13,924 bases of DNA from assembly GCA_017454585.1 (NCBI GenBank), contig JAFTCU010000124.1, forward strand, positions 1-13,924. The letters run 5' to 3'. The notes below the pieces were generated by a model. That model did no database searches, was not told the DNA's origin, and was given only the letters and a program-made list of their open reading frames with translations. Both the position numbers and the translations under genes were made by a program. Below are positions 1 to 6,220 of the stretch, piece after piece (the stretch's first letter is position 1; every line of letters begins with the position of its first letter). This DNA is from Thermoguttaceae bacterium (GTDB lineage: Bacteria; Planctomycetota; Planctomycetia; Pirellulales; Thermoguttaceae).

Positions 1-25
1 AAAGGCGTAATACCATTTAACTTGA

Positions 26-40
26 CCGGCGGGACGCCGG
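26..40. repeat. GC-rich perfect palindrome CCGGCG-GGA-CGCCGG
   Basis: Two 6-bp arms (26-31 and 35-40) are separated by three bases, giving a compact, very stable hairpin in otherwise mixed sequence. It is followed by a 9-bp direct repeat, CCCTCCGTA, at 41-49 and 56-64. The hairpin could be part of the 3' end of an upstream gene outside the window, or a copy of a dispersed intergenic repeat. One window cannot decide between these. Confidence 0.5.
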
Positions 41-51
41 CCCTCCGTATC

Positions 52-77
52 TTCGCCCTCCGTAGCGAAATTTTTTT
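52..77 (+). terminator. terminator-like hairpin plus T7 tract
   Basis: TTCGC (52-56) can pair with GCGAA (65-69) around an 8-base loop, and A70 is followed by seven T residues (71-77). The order is right for a rho-independent terminator of a plus-strand gene lying left of the window. The stem is only five pairs, so it is weak by itself. The stronger palindrome at 26-40 may contribute. Confidence 0.35.
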
Positions 78-129
78 AAAATTTTTAAATTTTTTTCTGT
101 TTTTTGGGCCACAAGCCGTTCTTTCTGTG

Positions 130-135
130 TATAAT
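130..135 (+). promoter_or_regulatory. probable -10 box (TATAAT) for the PEP-CTERM gene
   Basis: There is a perfect TATAAT 48 bases before the chosen ATG at 184, in an AT-rich stretch (65-183). No good -35 lies at the usual distance. The nearest candidate, TTGGGC at 104-109, gives a 20-base spacer. The implied transcript start near 142 would give a leader of about 40 bases. No clear Shine-Dalgarno precedes the ATG. Confidence 0.45.
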
Positions 136-183
136 ATTTCTATAAGAATTTTTCATCATTCCTCAAGATTGGTTTTTAATAAG

Positions 184-2712
184 ATGAACTCACGCGCGTT
201 TTTGAATATTTCGTTTGCCGTTTTGAGCCTGGCGTTCCTCGCGGTCTCGTCCGCACAGGCCCGTGATTTCGACACGTCGGTTGGCGACGTCACAAACGCC
301 GAAACGTTTTCCGGCTCGGAAGACATGAACGTTTACGGCGGTCACGTCCTCTACCTCGGCGGGACCGGCTCCGGCGCCTTCACTGGTAACTGGTACGTCT
401 CCTCGGGAACCACCCTTGCGACCGACAACATCGCGATGAACAAGGAGGCGGGCGGTGACGACGTGCTCGGCTCCGGAAAGATTTACCTTGATAACGCAAC
501 GCTGATGATGTGGAACCATCCCGAAAAATCCACCGGTTCCGACTACCAACGCGGTGTGAGCAACGACGTGGTCATTTCCGGCAACTGCAATTTCGTCGGA
601 AGCACCGGCGCGACCGAGCTTTTCCTTCATGGAAACCTCTCCGGCTCCGGGAAGATCACCGAGTCGATGGGGTACTCCTTCCGCATCCGCGGCGATAACT
701 CGGCGTACACCGGTGACTGGGACCTGATCACCGACTGGTGCTGGGTCCAGAACGGCCAGACGGACAGCACGAAGGCGTTCGGCACGGGAGCCGTGAAACT
801 CTCGAGCTGCGGCCTCGGGCATCCGAACAATTTCGTGATGAATAATGACCTGGAAATCGGCACGACCCAGACGAACACGTTCCAGGGCGCAAACACGCTG
901 ACCCTTGCCGGCAAACTGACCGGTGCGGGAAACATCAACCTGCAGACCGTCTCCGGCGGAACTACCGGTTCCATGCTCATCAAGGCGTACGGAGACGCGA
1001 CGGGCTACACCGGTAACTGGAACGTTCAGGGAACGCAAGCCGAGGACGGAACCATCACGTGGCGCACCATCGAGACGAATAACGTCGGGACAACCAAAGA
1101 AGAAGTCGATTCCCGCCTCGGTTCCGGCAAGCTGTACCTGAACTGTACGCAGCTCCAGGCGAGTGAGACTGGTTGCCGGATCTCGAACGACATGGTGGTC
1201 TCCGGTCCGGTGAATGTCGGCATTGGAAACATGGAGCTTAACCTTTGCGGAAATATCTCCGGCGAAACCGGCACGATCTACCGTCAGAACGGCTGGTCCG
1301 TTTACCTGCGGGGAGATAACTCGGAGTACAAAGGGGATTGGGAGCTGAAAGGTGACTGGACGTGGGCGACCGTCTCCACGGAATCTGGCCCGGACAAAAA
1401 CTTCGGCTCCGGGACTGTGACGTTGAATGGCGGTTCCATCGCGCTTTCGAATACGAATACCATCCTCACCGCGAATCTGGATCTTCAGAAGTATGTAAGT
1501 GGCCATGAGGTCCCGTTCAAAGGCGGCTCCACGGTTACGCTTGCCGGAAAACTGACCGGTGCGCTCGATTTCCAGACCGTCTCAACGAACAGCGGAACGG
1601 GAACGCCCGGAAAATACATCCTCAGCGGCGACGGTTCCGAGTACACCGGGAACTGGCACGTTGGCCCCAACAAGACGCTTTCTTCCAACAATAAATCCAC
1701 GGTCACGACCGGCATCGACCCGCGTTTCGGCTCGGGGATCATTTACCTCGAAGGCGGTGCGATCGATTCAACCGGTACTGGCTCCAGGTCGTTCATCTAT
1801 AACGACATCGTGGTCTCCGAAGACAGCAAGATCACGTGCACGGACCACGAGATCAGCCTCAATGGAAACATTTCCGGCACGGGTGACCTGACTCGCATGA
1901 ATGGTGGCTACACGTGCTACCTCAACGGCGACAACTCAGCGTTTGAGGGCGACTGGCACCTGCAGGCGGACTTCATCTGCATTTCCAACACGACCGGGGC
2001 AAAGGGTACGCTCGGCACGGGCGACCTTTCCTTCGGAAGCGGCACGGTTTACATCGAGTCGGGAGGGATCCGGGTGGCGAACGCGTCACTGACGGGTTAC
2101 ATCGACGCGAAGCTGAACGTTCCTGCCGGGAAAACGGCGAATTTACGCTACGGAAACTACGTCTTTCGCGGTGATGTTAACGTGCTTGGTACGCTCAACA
2201 GCGAACAGGGAACCCCGGCCATGACGCTCGATGGTGAAGACGCGCTTCTCCACGGGACCGGAACGGTTCAAGTCGCCACGACGATGGAAAGCGGCAGTAC
2301 GATCACCCCGGCCGACCCTGGAACCACCGGCACGCTGACCGTCACGGATCTGACGTTCAAAGACGGTTCCCAGCTCGTGATCGACGTGAATTCGGCAGAG
2401 GATTACGACGTGCTGAATATTTCCAACTCGCTGCTCTTCGAGGAGGGAAGTCTGATCAATGTGAATGTGCTTGGCAGTGTGGATGAACTGGTCGGGAAGG
2501 AACTCAGGGTCGTGACCAGCGCCAACCAGATCCCGGACCTGACGCAGTATCTGGGAGATTCCACCTGGGCGATTTTCAGTGAGTCGTACATGAGCGGAAA
2601 CTCGCTTGTTCTGAAAGCCGCGTCTATGAGCGGCGTGCCGGAACCGGCCACGTGGCTGCTTCTGCTCGTGGGGATTGGTTTCTGCTTCAGAAAATCATTG
2701 AGAAAGAGTTGA
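184..2712 (+). CDS. secreted PEP-CTERM repeat protein, autotransporter-passenger-like
   Basis: This is an 842-residue exported protein. The frame is open from 22, but I start at 184 because residues 1-26 then form a normal signal peptide (hydrophobic core about 7-21, AQA/RD cleavage site), which the longer start would bury. The body (about 55-610) is rich in Gly, Ser, Thr and Asn. It is made of three tandem units of about 209 residues, each with two half-units ending in a G-N/D-W motif, at W70, W179, W279, W387, W491 and W591. This spacing suggests a beta-solenoid. Residues about 700-745 (GSTITPADPG..GTLTV) resemble the end of autotransporter passenger repeats. The C-terminus is a PEP-CTERM sorting tag: VPEPATW from 818, a hydrophobic stretch and a basic tail (RKSLRKS). 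In this family the tag is processed by an exosortase, leaving the protein surface-attached or in extracellular matrix. Ligand and role are unknown. Confidence 0.85.
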   Translation: MNSRAFLNISFAVLSLAFLAVSSAQARDFDTSVGDVTNAETFSGSEDMNVYGGHVLYLGGTGSGAFTGNWYVSSGTTLATDNIAMNKEAGGDDVLGSGKIYLDNATLMMWNHPEKSTGSDYQRGVSNDVVISGNCNFVGSTGATELFLHGNLSGSGKITESMGYSFRIRGDNSAYTGDWDLITDWCWVQNGQTDSTKAFGTGAVKLSSCGLGHPNNFVMNNDLEIGTTQTNTFQGANTLTLAGKLTGAGNINLQTVSGGTTGSMLIKAYGDATGYTGNWNVQGTQAEDGTITWRTIETNNVGTTKEEVDSRLGSGKLYLNCTQLQASETGCRISNDMVVSGPVNVGIGNMELNLCGNISGETGTIYRQNGWSVYLRGDNSEYKGDWELKGDWTWATVSTESGPDKNFGSGTVTLNGGSIALSNTNTILTANLDLQKYVSGHEVPFKGGSTVTLAGKLTGALDFQTVSTNSGTGTPGKYILSGDGSEYTGNWHVGPNKTLSSNNKSTVTTGIDPRFGSGIIYLEGGAIDSTGTGSRSFIYNDIVVSEDSKITCTDHEISLNGNISGTGDLTRMNGGYTCYLNGDNSAFEGDWHLQADFICISNTTGAKGTLGTGDLSFGSGTVYIESGGIRVANASLTGYIDAKLNVPAGKTANLRYGNYVFRGDVNVLGTLNSEQGTPAMTLDGEDALLHGTGTVQVATTMESGSTITPADPGTTGTLTVTDLTFKDGSQLVIDVNSAEDYDVLNISNSLLFEEGSLINVNVLGSVDELVGKELRVVTSANQIPDLTQYLGDSTWAIFSESYMSGNSLVLKAASMSGVPEPATWLLLLVGIGFCFRKSLRKS

Positions 2713-2721
2713 GTTACAAGC

Positions 2722-2734
2722 CCCTCATTGAGGG
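2722..2734. repeat. short inverted repeat after the PEP-CTERM gene
   Basis: CCCTCA (2722-2727) and TGAGGG (2729-2734) form a perfect 6-bp inverted repeat around a single T; as RNA it would fold with a slightly larger loop. It starts ten bases after the stop codon and has no T-run behind it. It may assist 3'-end formation together with the larger hairpin at 2758-2797. Confidence 0.35.
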
Positions 2735-2757
2735 ACTACCTCTCGAAAACTAAGCGT

Positions 2758-2797
2758 GGACGACGTTTTTAGAGTAAAGTCTCTGAAAACGTCGTCC
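2758..2797. terminator. 17-bp hairpin between convergent genes, probable bidirectional terminator
   Basis: Arms 2758-2774 (GGACGACGTTTTTAGAG) and 2781-2797 pair over 17 positions with one G-T wobble, around a six-base loop, TAAAGT. The hairpin sits 45 bases after the PEP-CTERM stop and 10 bases beyond the stop of the opposing GH127-like gene. That is where a shared terminator is expected. The downstream T content is modest on both strands (GTTTGTATTCTCATTT on plus), so it is not a textbook rho-independent site. Confidence 0.55.
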
Positions 2798-2807
2798 GTT
2801 TGTATTC

Positions 2808-4565
2808 TCATTTCACCGAGACATTATGCAGGAAGCTGTGCCCTTTGACGCGCTCGGACTCGTTGTTGTAGAGGTCCTTGAACGTTGTCAGGGCGTTTTC
2901 CTTGTCGGCGAGGCGACCGTCTTCGAGCGTGAGCGTCACGTCGTCGATCTTCTCGCCGTCGCCCGCTTTGGAAATCAGGACCTTCACGCCGTCCATGACC
3001 GCACATTCCGGGATCGTCTCGCCCGCCTTCGGCATCGGGAGCGGGCGCAGAAGACGGTCTTCCAGACGGAGACCGTGCTCGTACTTCACGACGAGCGTCG
3101 TCCCGGCCGCCACCGGCCTGCTCAGGTCGGCGGAGACGGAAACGCCCGTCGCCCAGTACGGCTTGCGGATCTCAAACGGCACGCTCGCCCCGGCGGGTCC
3201 GTCCAGCGTGACGAAGAATTTTCCGTCTTTCATTTCGCTCTTCACGACCCATTTCTGGCCGTTCACATCCACCGGCGCGGTGAAGATCTTGCCGTAATTC
3301 ATGCGGATGCCGCCGTCCTTCGCGACGACGAGGTAACGCTTGAAGTCGTAAAGCCCCATCGGGCAGTGATACGAGCAGCACCAGAGGGATTCCTGCGAGT
3401 AGTTTTTGTAGGAGAACGGGCCTTTTTCGTCGTTCCCGATGAAGCGATGGCCGAAACCGCCGCTGACCCACTGGTTCGCGATGTACCCGTTATACAAAAG
3501 CCGCTCGTCCATGTCGAGGTAGCGGTCGTTGCCCGTGCTGCGCCAGAGCATGAAGTTCAGCCGGAGCCAGTCGGCCTCGGAGCAGCCCTCGTCGCGGGAA
3601 TCGACCACGAAGAATTTTTCCAGGACCGAGCCGCAGACGTTCACGAAACCTCCGGAAACCGCGGCGTCCCAGCGTTTCTCGACCCGGGCGAGGTACTTCG
3701 GCTCGTGCGTTTCCTCGTAAATCATGATGAGGGCCTCGTGTTCGGAGAGGCTTCCGTGTGAGTGGCGCACCGGCAGCACGTCGAACCGTTCGTGGAAGTC
3801 GGCCATTTTGCGCACGCAGTCCAAATATTTCTGGTCCTTCGTCGCGCGGTAGAGCTGGACCAGGCCCTCCATCCCCTCATAGACGCACGTCACGTACGCG
3901 GAGGCGTAGCCCGGCGAGACGATCGAGTACTCGTCCATCCGCTTCGGGTCGCAGAAACGCGGCTCGACCGTGTTCACGTAGAAATCACCGAGTTTTTTGG
4001 CGGCGGCGAGCGTCGCGTCTTTGTGGAACGTTTCCCAGGCGGCGACCAGCCCGAGCAGCAGACGGCCGTTTCCCCACAAAATCGGCATGGACTTTGCGTT
4101 GTCGGTCTCCTGGGTCAGGTCGGCGGCCTCCCACCAGTCCACGTCCGCGCCGAAATGCCCGTCGGGTTTCTGGTGCGTCACGATCCGGTCAATGACCTCT
4201 TCGAGAAATTCCGGGCTGGGAAGCGCGTGGCCGTCGGCGCATTTGCCGTCTTTCGAGCAGGAACAGACTTCCAGAAACCGGCCGGAAATGTCGCCGCTGA
4301 AATTGGTGAACCAGCGTTTCTGGTTGAAGTTCACGTCGGCCAGGACGAAATCGGTATTGAGCGGGTTTTCGGTCAGGCGGCGAAGGCCCGATTCGTACAT
4401 TTTGCCGAAGACACCGCCGAGCTGGACGTCGTTGGAGGCCGGGAGGGCCAGCGTCCCTTCACGAACGGGGTCAAGCGTTGCCAGGGCTTTGTGGTCGGAG
4501 ATGAAAGGAAGTGCGGCAAAAACGGCCGCGGCACTCGAAGTGCGGAGGAAATCGCGTCGGTTCAT
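2808..4565 (-). CDS. Tat-exported GH127-like (DUF1680) glycosidase, beta-L-arabinofuranosidase type
   Basis: The 585-residue protein has an RR-containing Tat signal at its start (NRRDFLRTSSAAA, hydrophobic to about 22, AxA-like site near 27-29), so it should be exported folded. The rest matches the DUF1680/GH127 layout: an alpha/alpha-barrel region (about 50-410) with GRFLEV, LWGNGRLLLGL and DERLLYNGYIANQ, then a beta-rich C-terminal part. Known GH127 enzymes use a Cys nucleophile held by zinc bound to an E-x-C and a C-C pair. Here E326-G-C328 and C396-C397 fit exactly. E316 is a candidate acid/base, though its spacing to E326 is shorter than I recall for the Bifidobacterium enzyme. A Cys-rich insert (C101, C103, C109) is unusual. 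AGGA at 4572-4575 (minus) lies six bases before the ATG and fixes the start. The likely substrate is an arabinose- or related sugar-containing polysaccharide, but specificity cannot be read from sequence. Confidence 0.8.
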   Translation of the reverse strand: MNRRDFLRTSSAAAVFAALPFISDHKALATLDPVREGTLALPASNDVQLGGVFGKMYESGLRRLTENPLNTDFVLADVNFNQKRWFTNFSGDISGRFLEVCSCSKDGKCADGHALPSPEFLEEVIDRIVTHQKPDGHFGADVDWWEAADLTQETDNAKSMPILWGNGRLLLGLVAAWETFHKDATLAAAKKLGDFYVNTVEPRFCDPKRMDEYSIVSPGYASAYVTCVYEGMEGLVQLYRATKDQKYLDCVRKMADFHERFDVLPVRHSHGSLSEHEALIMIYEETHEPKYLARVEKRWDAAVSGGFVNVCGSVLEKFFVVDSRDEGCSEADWLRLNFMLWRSTGNDRYLDMDERLLYNGYIANQWVSGGFGHRFIGNDEKGPFSYKNYSQESLWCCSYHCPMGLYDFKRYLVVAKDGGIRMNYGKIFTAPVDVNGQKWVVKSEMKDGKFFVTLDGPAGASVPFEIRKPYWATGVSVSADLSRPVAAGTTLVVKYEHGLRLEDRLLRPLPMPKAGETIPECAVMDGVKVLISKAGDGEKIDDVTLTLEDGRLADKENALTTFKDLYNNESERVKGHSFLHNVSVK

Positions 4566-4592
4566 TTTTTGTCCTGATTCGATCTGAGGGAA

Positions 4593-4621
4593 AATATAAA
4601 AACAGGATGGAAACGTTTACA
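4593..4621 (-). promoter_or_regulatory. promoter with LacI/cre-like operator for the GH127-like gene
   Basis: Read on the minus strand, TATATT (4598-4593) is a possible -10, and the region 16-17 bases upstream is TGTAAA, a poor -35. Overlapping that -35 is TGTAAACGTTTCCA (4621-4608). It contains the perfect palindrome AAACGTTT and fits the catabolite-responsive consensus TGNAANCGNNNNCA, as bound by LacI/CcpA-family regulators. Its position would block polymerase, so sugar-responsive repression is a reasonable inference. No regulator gene is in the window. Confidence 0.4.
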
Positions 4622-4665
4622 GTACCATCTTAACTGAAATCACGGGAAAAGTCAAGGAGCGTCGG

Positions 4666-4905
4666 CTATTTTTTCTTCACGATATGCAAAAGGGAGAAAA
4701 ACGCCATCAGCAGACCAAGGGCGATCCCGATGCCCATGAAAACGTACGGCGTGCCGAGTTTCTGGTCTAACCACCAACCCCCTAGTGTTGGGAGGATGAA
4801 CTGAAACCCAATGCCGGAAATTTCGGCGGCGCGTGAAAAACCAATGGCCCAGGCGGCGCGCAGGTCTTCACCCGGTTCTGGCATATCTTTTTTGTAAGGA
4901 TCCAT
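4666..4905 (-). CDS. AtpZ/AtpI-family small membrane protein
   Basis: The 79-residue protein has a short polar N-terminus and two predicted membrane helices (about 29-46 and 53-75) with a basic end (VKKK). The run G..LGGWWLDQKLGTPYVF.GIGIALG is characteristic of the AtpZ/AtpI family, whose members assist F-type ATP synthase (c-ring assembly or Mg/Ca handling). Such genes normally open an atp operon, but no ATP synthase subunit is nearby: it lies 100 bp upstream of the GH127-like gene on the same strand. No clear Shine-Dalgarno precedes the ATG at 4905. A start at Met8 (4884) is possible but would remove only a polar lead. Family assignment is fairly firm; physiological role in this location is open. 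Confidence 0.75.
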   Translation of the reverse strand: MDPYKKDMPEPGEDLRAAWAIGFSRAAEISGIGFQFILPTLGGWWLDQKLGTPYVFMGIGIALGLLMAFFSLLHIVKKK

Positions 4906-4914
4906 TTTTTTATT

Positions 4915-4942
4915 ATGAATTGTGAATGATGAATTATGAATG
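4915..4942. repeat. four tandem 7-bp repeats in the AtpZ-like gene leader
   Basis: The plus strand reads ATGAATT GTGAATG ATGAATT ATGAATG. This can be seen as two 14-bp units differing at one base, or four degenerate heptamers. It begins 10 bases upstream of the AtpZ-like start codon, inside its probable 5' untranslated region. Function is unknown; possibilities are a binding site for a dimeric regulator, an RNA-level element, or simple slippage sequence. Confidence 0.6.
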
Positions 4943-4980
4943 AAAACCTGGGAAAGAGCGCAGCGGCTCAGACCTTCTTT

Positions 4981-5008
4981 AATTTAACAGAAACCGGCGA
5001 AAATACAA
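4981..5008 (-). promoter_or_regulatory. candidate promoter of the AtpZ-like gene
   Basis: On the minus strand TTGTAT (5008-5003) and TAAATT (4986-4981) are separated by 16 bases, and TGT directly precedes the second box, giving an extended -10. The predicted leader is about 70 bases and contains the heptamer repeat. The arrangement is divergent from the DUF1559 promoter about 50 bases away. Outside these elements the 4906-5118 gap is AT-rich and holds nothing else I can support. Confidence 0.4.
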
Positions 5009-5059
5009 TCACCCCCTGAAAAAATCTTTAAAAATTCTCCATTTTTTTATTTTCCCCTG

Positions 5060-5087
5060 TTGCTTTTTTTAGAAAATTTCGTAAAAT
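5060..5087 (+). promoter_or_regulatory. sigma70-like promoter of the DUF1559 gene
   Basis: TTGCTT (5060-5065) and TAAAAT (5082-5087) are separated by 16 bases, in an A/T-tract background that should favour opening. The transcript would start near 5094, giving a leader of about 25 bases that includes the Shine-Dalgarno at 5107-5112. Confidence 0.5.
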
Positions 5088-5106
5088 AGAAAGAAGACTT
5101 AATTAT

Positions 5107-5112
5107 AGGGGA
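5107..5112 (+). promoter_or_regulatory. Shine-Dalgarno AGGGGA of the DUF1559 gene
   Basis: AGGGGA lies six bases before the ATG at 5119 and confirms that start. It is one of the few convincing Shine-Dalgarno sequences in the window; most of the other genes have none. Confidence 0.6.
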
Positions 5113-5118
5113 TTTATT

Positions 5119-6099
5119 ATGAAAAAAAGAGCATTTACACTCGTAGAACTTTTAGTCGTCATTGCCATCATTGGGATGCTGATGGGACTTCTGCTTCCGG
5201 CGGTTCAGCAGGCCCGTGAGGCCGCACGTGTTGTGCAGTGTAATAATAACCTGAAGCAATTCGCCGCCGCGAGCCAGAACCACGTCGCCACACAACAGTG
5301 TTATCCCGGCGGTGGATGGTACTATTCCTTCGTCATGGACCCGGATCGTGGTATGGGCGCGGATCAGCCTGGCGGTTGGATTTGCTCACTCATGCCGTAC
5401 ATGGATATGAATAACCTGTTCATGCTTCCGTCAGATGGGCAACCAAACAACGTGACCGGGGATCAAAAAACGAAAGCGACGCAGGTCTGCCAGACGCCCG
5501 TGTCGTTTTTTCATTGTCCTTCCCGACGAAAGAGTAAACTGTATCCTATAACCTCATCCCCGAGTACGAACTGTAATTCCATGAGTACCGGTACGAAAAT
5601 TGATTATGCTGGTAATCACGGCCAAGTAACTGTGAAAAGCCGTGACTCATGGAGCGGTGAATCCTCCGTTTCATCTCTCGGTTATGGATCATCCGGCGAG
5701 TACATTCAGCATGTGAAAGATAAAACCGATTCCGGAGGAATGTTTTTTATCGCCAGCTGGGTGACGGACGCAGAAATTTATGACGGAGCCTCCAATACCT
5801 ACTTATTCGGTGAGAAATATCTCCAGCCGGAAACCTACGAAACAGGAACAGGCTGTGACGACAATAGTTCGCTCAGCGGCTGCGACTGGGATACGCTGCG
5901 CGATACGAATAACCTTCCGTATCAGGACCGCCGTGGATGGGGAGGGGCGTCTTATATTTTTGGAAGTGCGCACGCCGGTGTGTTGGGTATGGTGATGGCT
6001 GATGGCGCTCTGAAACGGATATCCTATTCGATTGACGCAGGCGTCCATCGTTATCTTGGAGACCGGCGCGACGAAAAGGTCATTAAAGTTCCAGATTGA
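5119..6099 (+). CDS. DUF1559 prepilin-like protein with H-X9-DG motif
   Basis: This is a 326-residue protein of the DUF1559 family, which is hugely expanded in planctomycetes. Residues 1-30 form a type IV pilin / type II secretion pseudopilin leader: KKRA then [22 protein letters not shown], with Glu10 at the +5 position after cleavage by a prepilin peptidase. The residue before the cleavage site is Ala5 rather than the usual Gly. The helix continues into [20 protein letters not shown], the family hallmark. FHCPSRR (131-137) is another conserved block. H285 followed nine residues later by DG (295-296) is the family's C-terminal H-X9-DG motif. The length is normal. The protein should be anchored in the inner membrane or assembled in a pseudopilus; what individual family members do is unknown. 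It appears monocistronic, with its own promoter, Shine-Dalgarno and terminator. Confidence 0.92.
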   Translation: MKKRAFTLVELLVVIAIIGMLMGLLLPAVQQAREAARVVQCNNNLKQFAAASQNHVATQQCYPGGGWYYSFVMDPDRGMGADQPGGWICSLMPYMDMNNLFMLPSDGQPNNVTGDQKTKATQVCQTPVSFFHCPSRRKSKLYPITSSPSTNCNSMSTGTKIDYAGNHGQVTVKSRDSWSGESSVSSLGYGSSGEYIQHVKDKTDSGGMFFIASWVTDAEIYDGASNTYLFGEKYLQPETYETGTGCDDNSSLSGCDWDTLRDTNNLPYQDRRGWGGASYIFGSAHAGVLGMVMADGALKRISYSIDAGVHRYLGDRRDEKVIKVPD

Positions 6100-6120
6100 T
6101 TTTCTTTTGTTGAATACGAA

Positions 6121-6146
6121 GGCGGTACCGGAAGGACCGCCTTTTT
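6121..6146 (+). terminator. rho-independent terminator of the DUF1559 gene
   Basis: GGCGGT-(A)-CC pairs with GG-ACCGCC (6121-6141), giving eight pairs with one bulged A and a GGAA loop, directly followed by TTTTT (6142-6146). It lies 21 bases after the DUF1559 stop. Stem, loop and T tract are all in the expected order. Confidence 0.8.
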
Positions 6147-6160
6147 GGGGACCTGAAGGG

Positions 6161-6190
6161 GGAGACATTAAAAGACTGCACAAGTCTCCG
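6161..6190 (-). terminator. possible weak terminator of the MMPL/RND gene
   Basis: On the minus strand, downstream of the transporter stop, AGACT-TGTGC-AGTCT forms a hairpin that two G-T pairs can extend, followed by TTTTAA. An alternative pairing is GGAGAC (6161-6166) with GTCTCC (6184-6189). Both folds are modest, but their position, 31 bases beyond the gene and back to back with the opposite terminator, is appropriate. Confidence 0.35.
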
Positions 6191-6220
6191 CTGTTACATA
6201 ATTCCGCATTTTGCGCGTCT

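Noticed and set aside
22..183. N-terminal extension of the PEP-CTERM frame
   Set aside because: It would place 54 residues ahead of a clear signal peptide and span the promoter-like AT-rich tract; start at 184 is preferred.
190..1506. 438-codon open frame on the minus strand inside the PEP-CTERM gene
   Set aside because: Arg/Val-rich composition with no recognisable domain, fully antisense to a well-supported exported protein; a product of GC-rich third positions.
2826..3761. 311-codon plus-strand frame (and the 3762-4577 one) antisense to the GH127-like gene
   Set aside because: No domain pattern and biased composition; the minus strand carries the Tat signal and family motifs across the whole span.
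4915..4942. Short tandem repeat considered as a CRISPR array or replication iterons
   Set aside because: Units are 7 bp with no spacers, only four copies, and no cas or replication gene is nearby.
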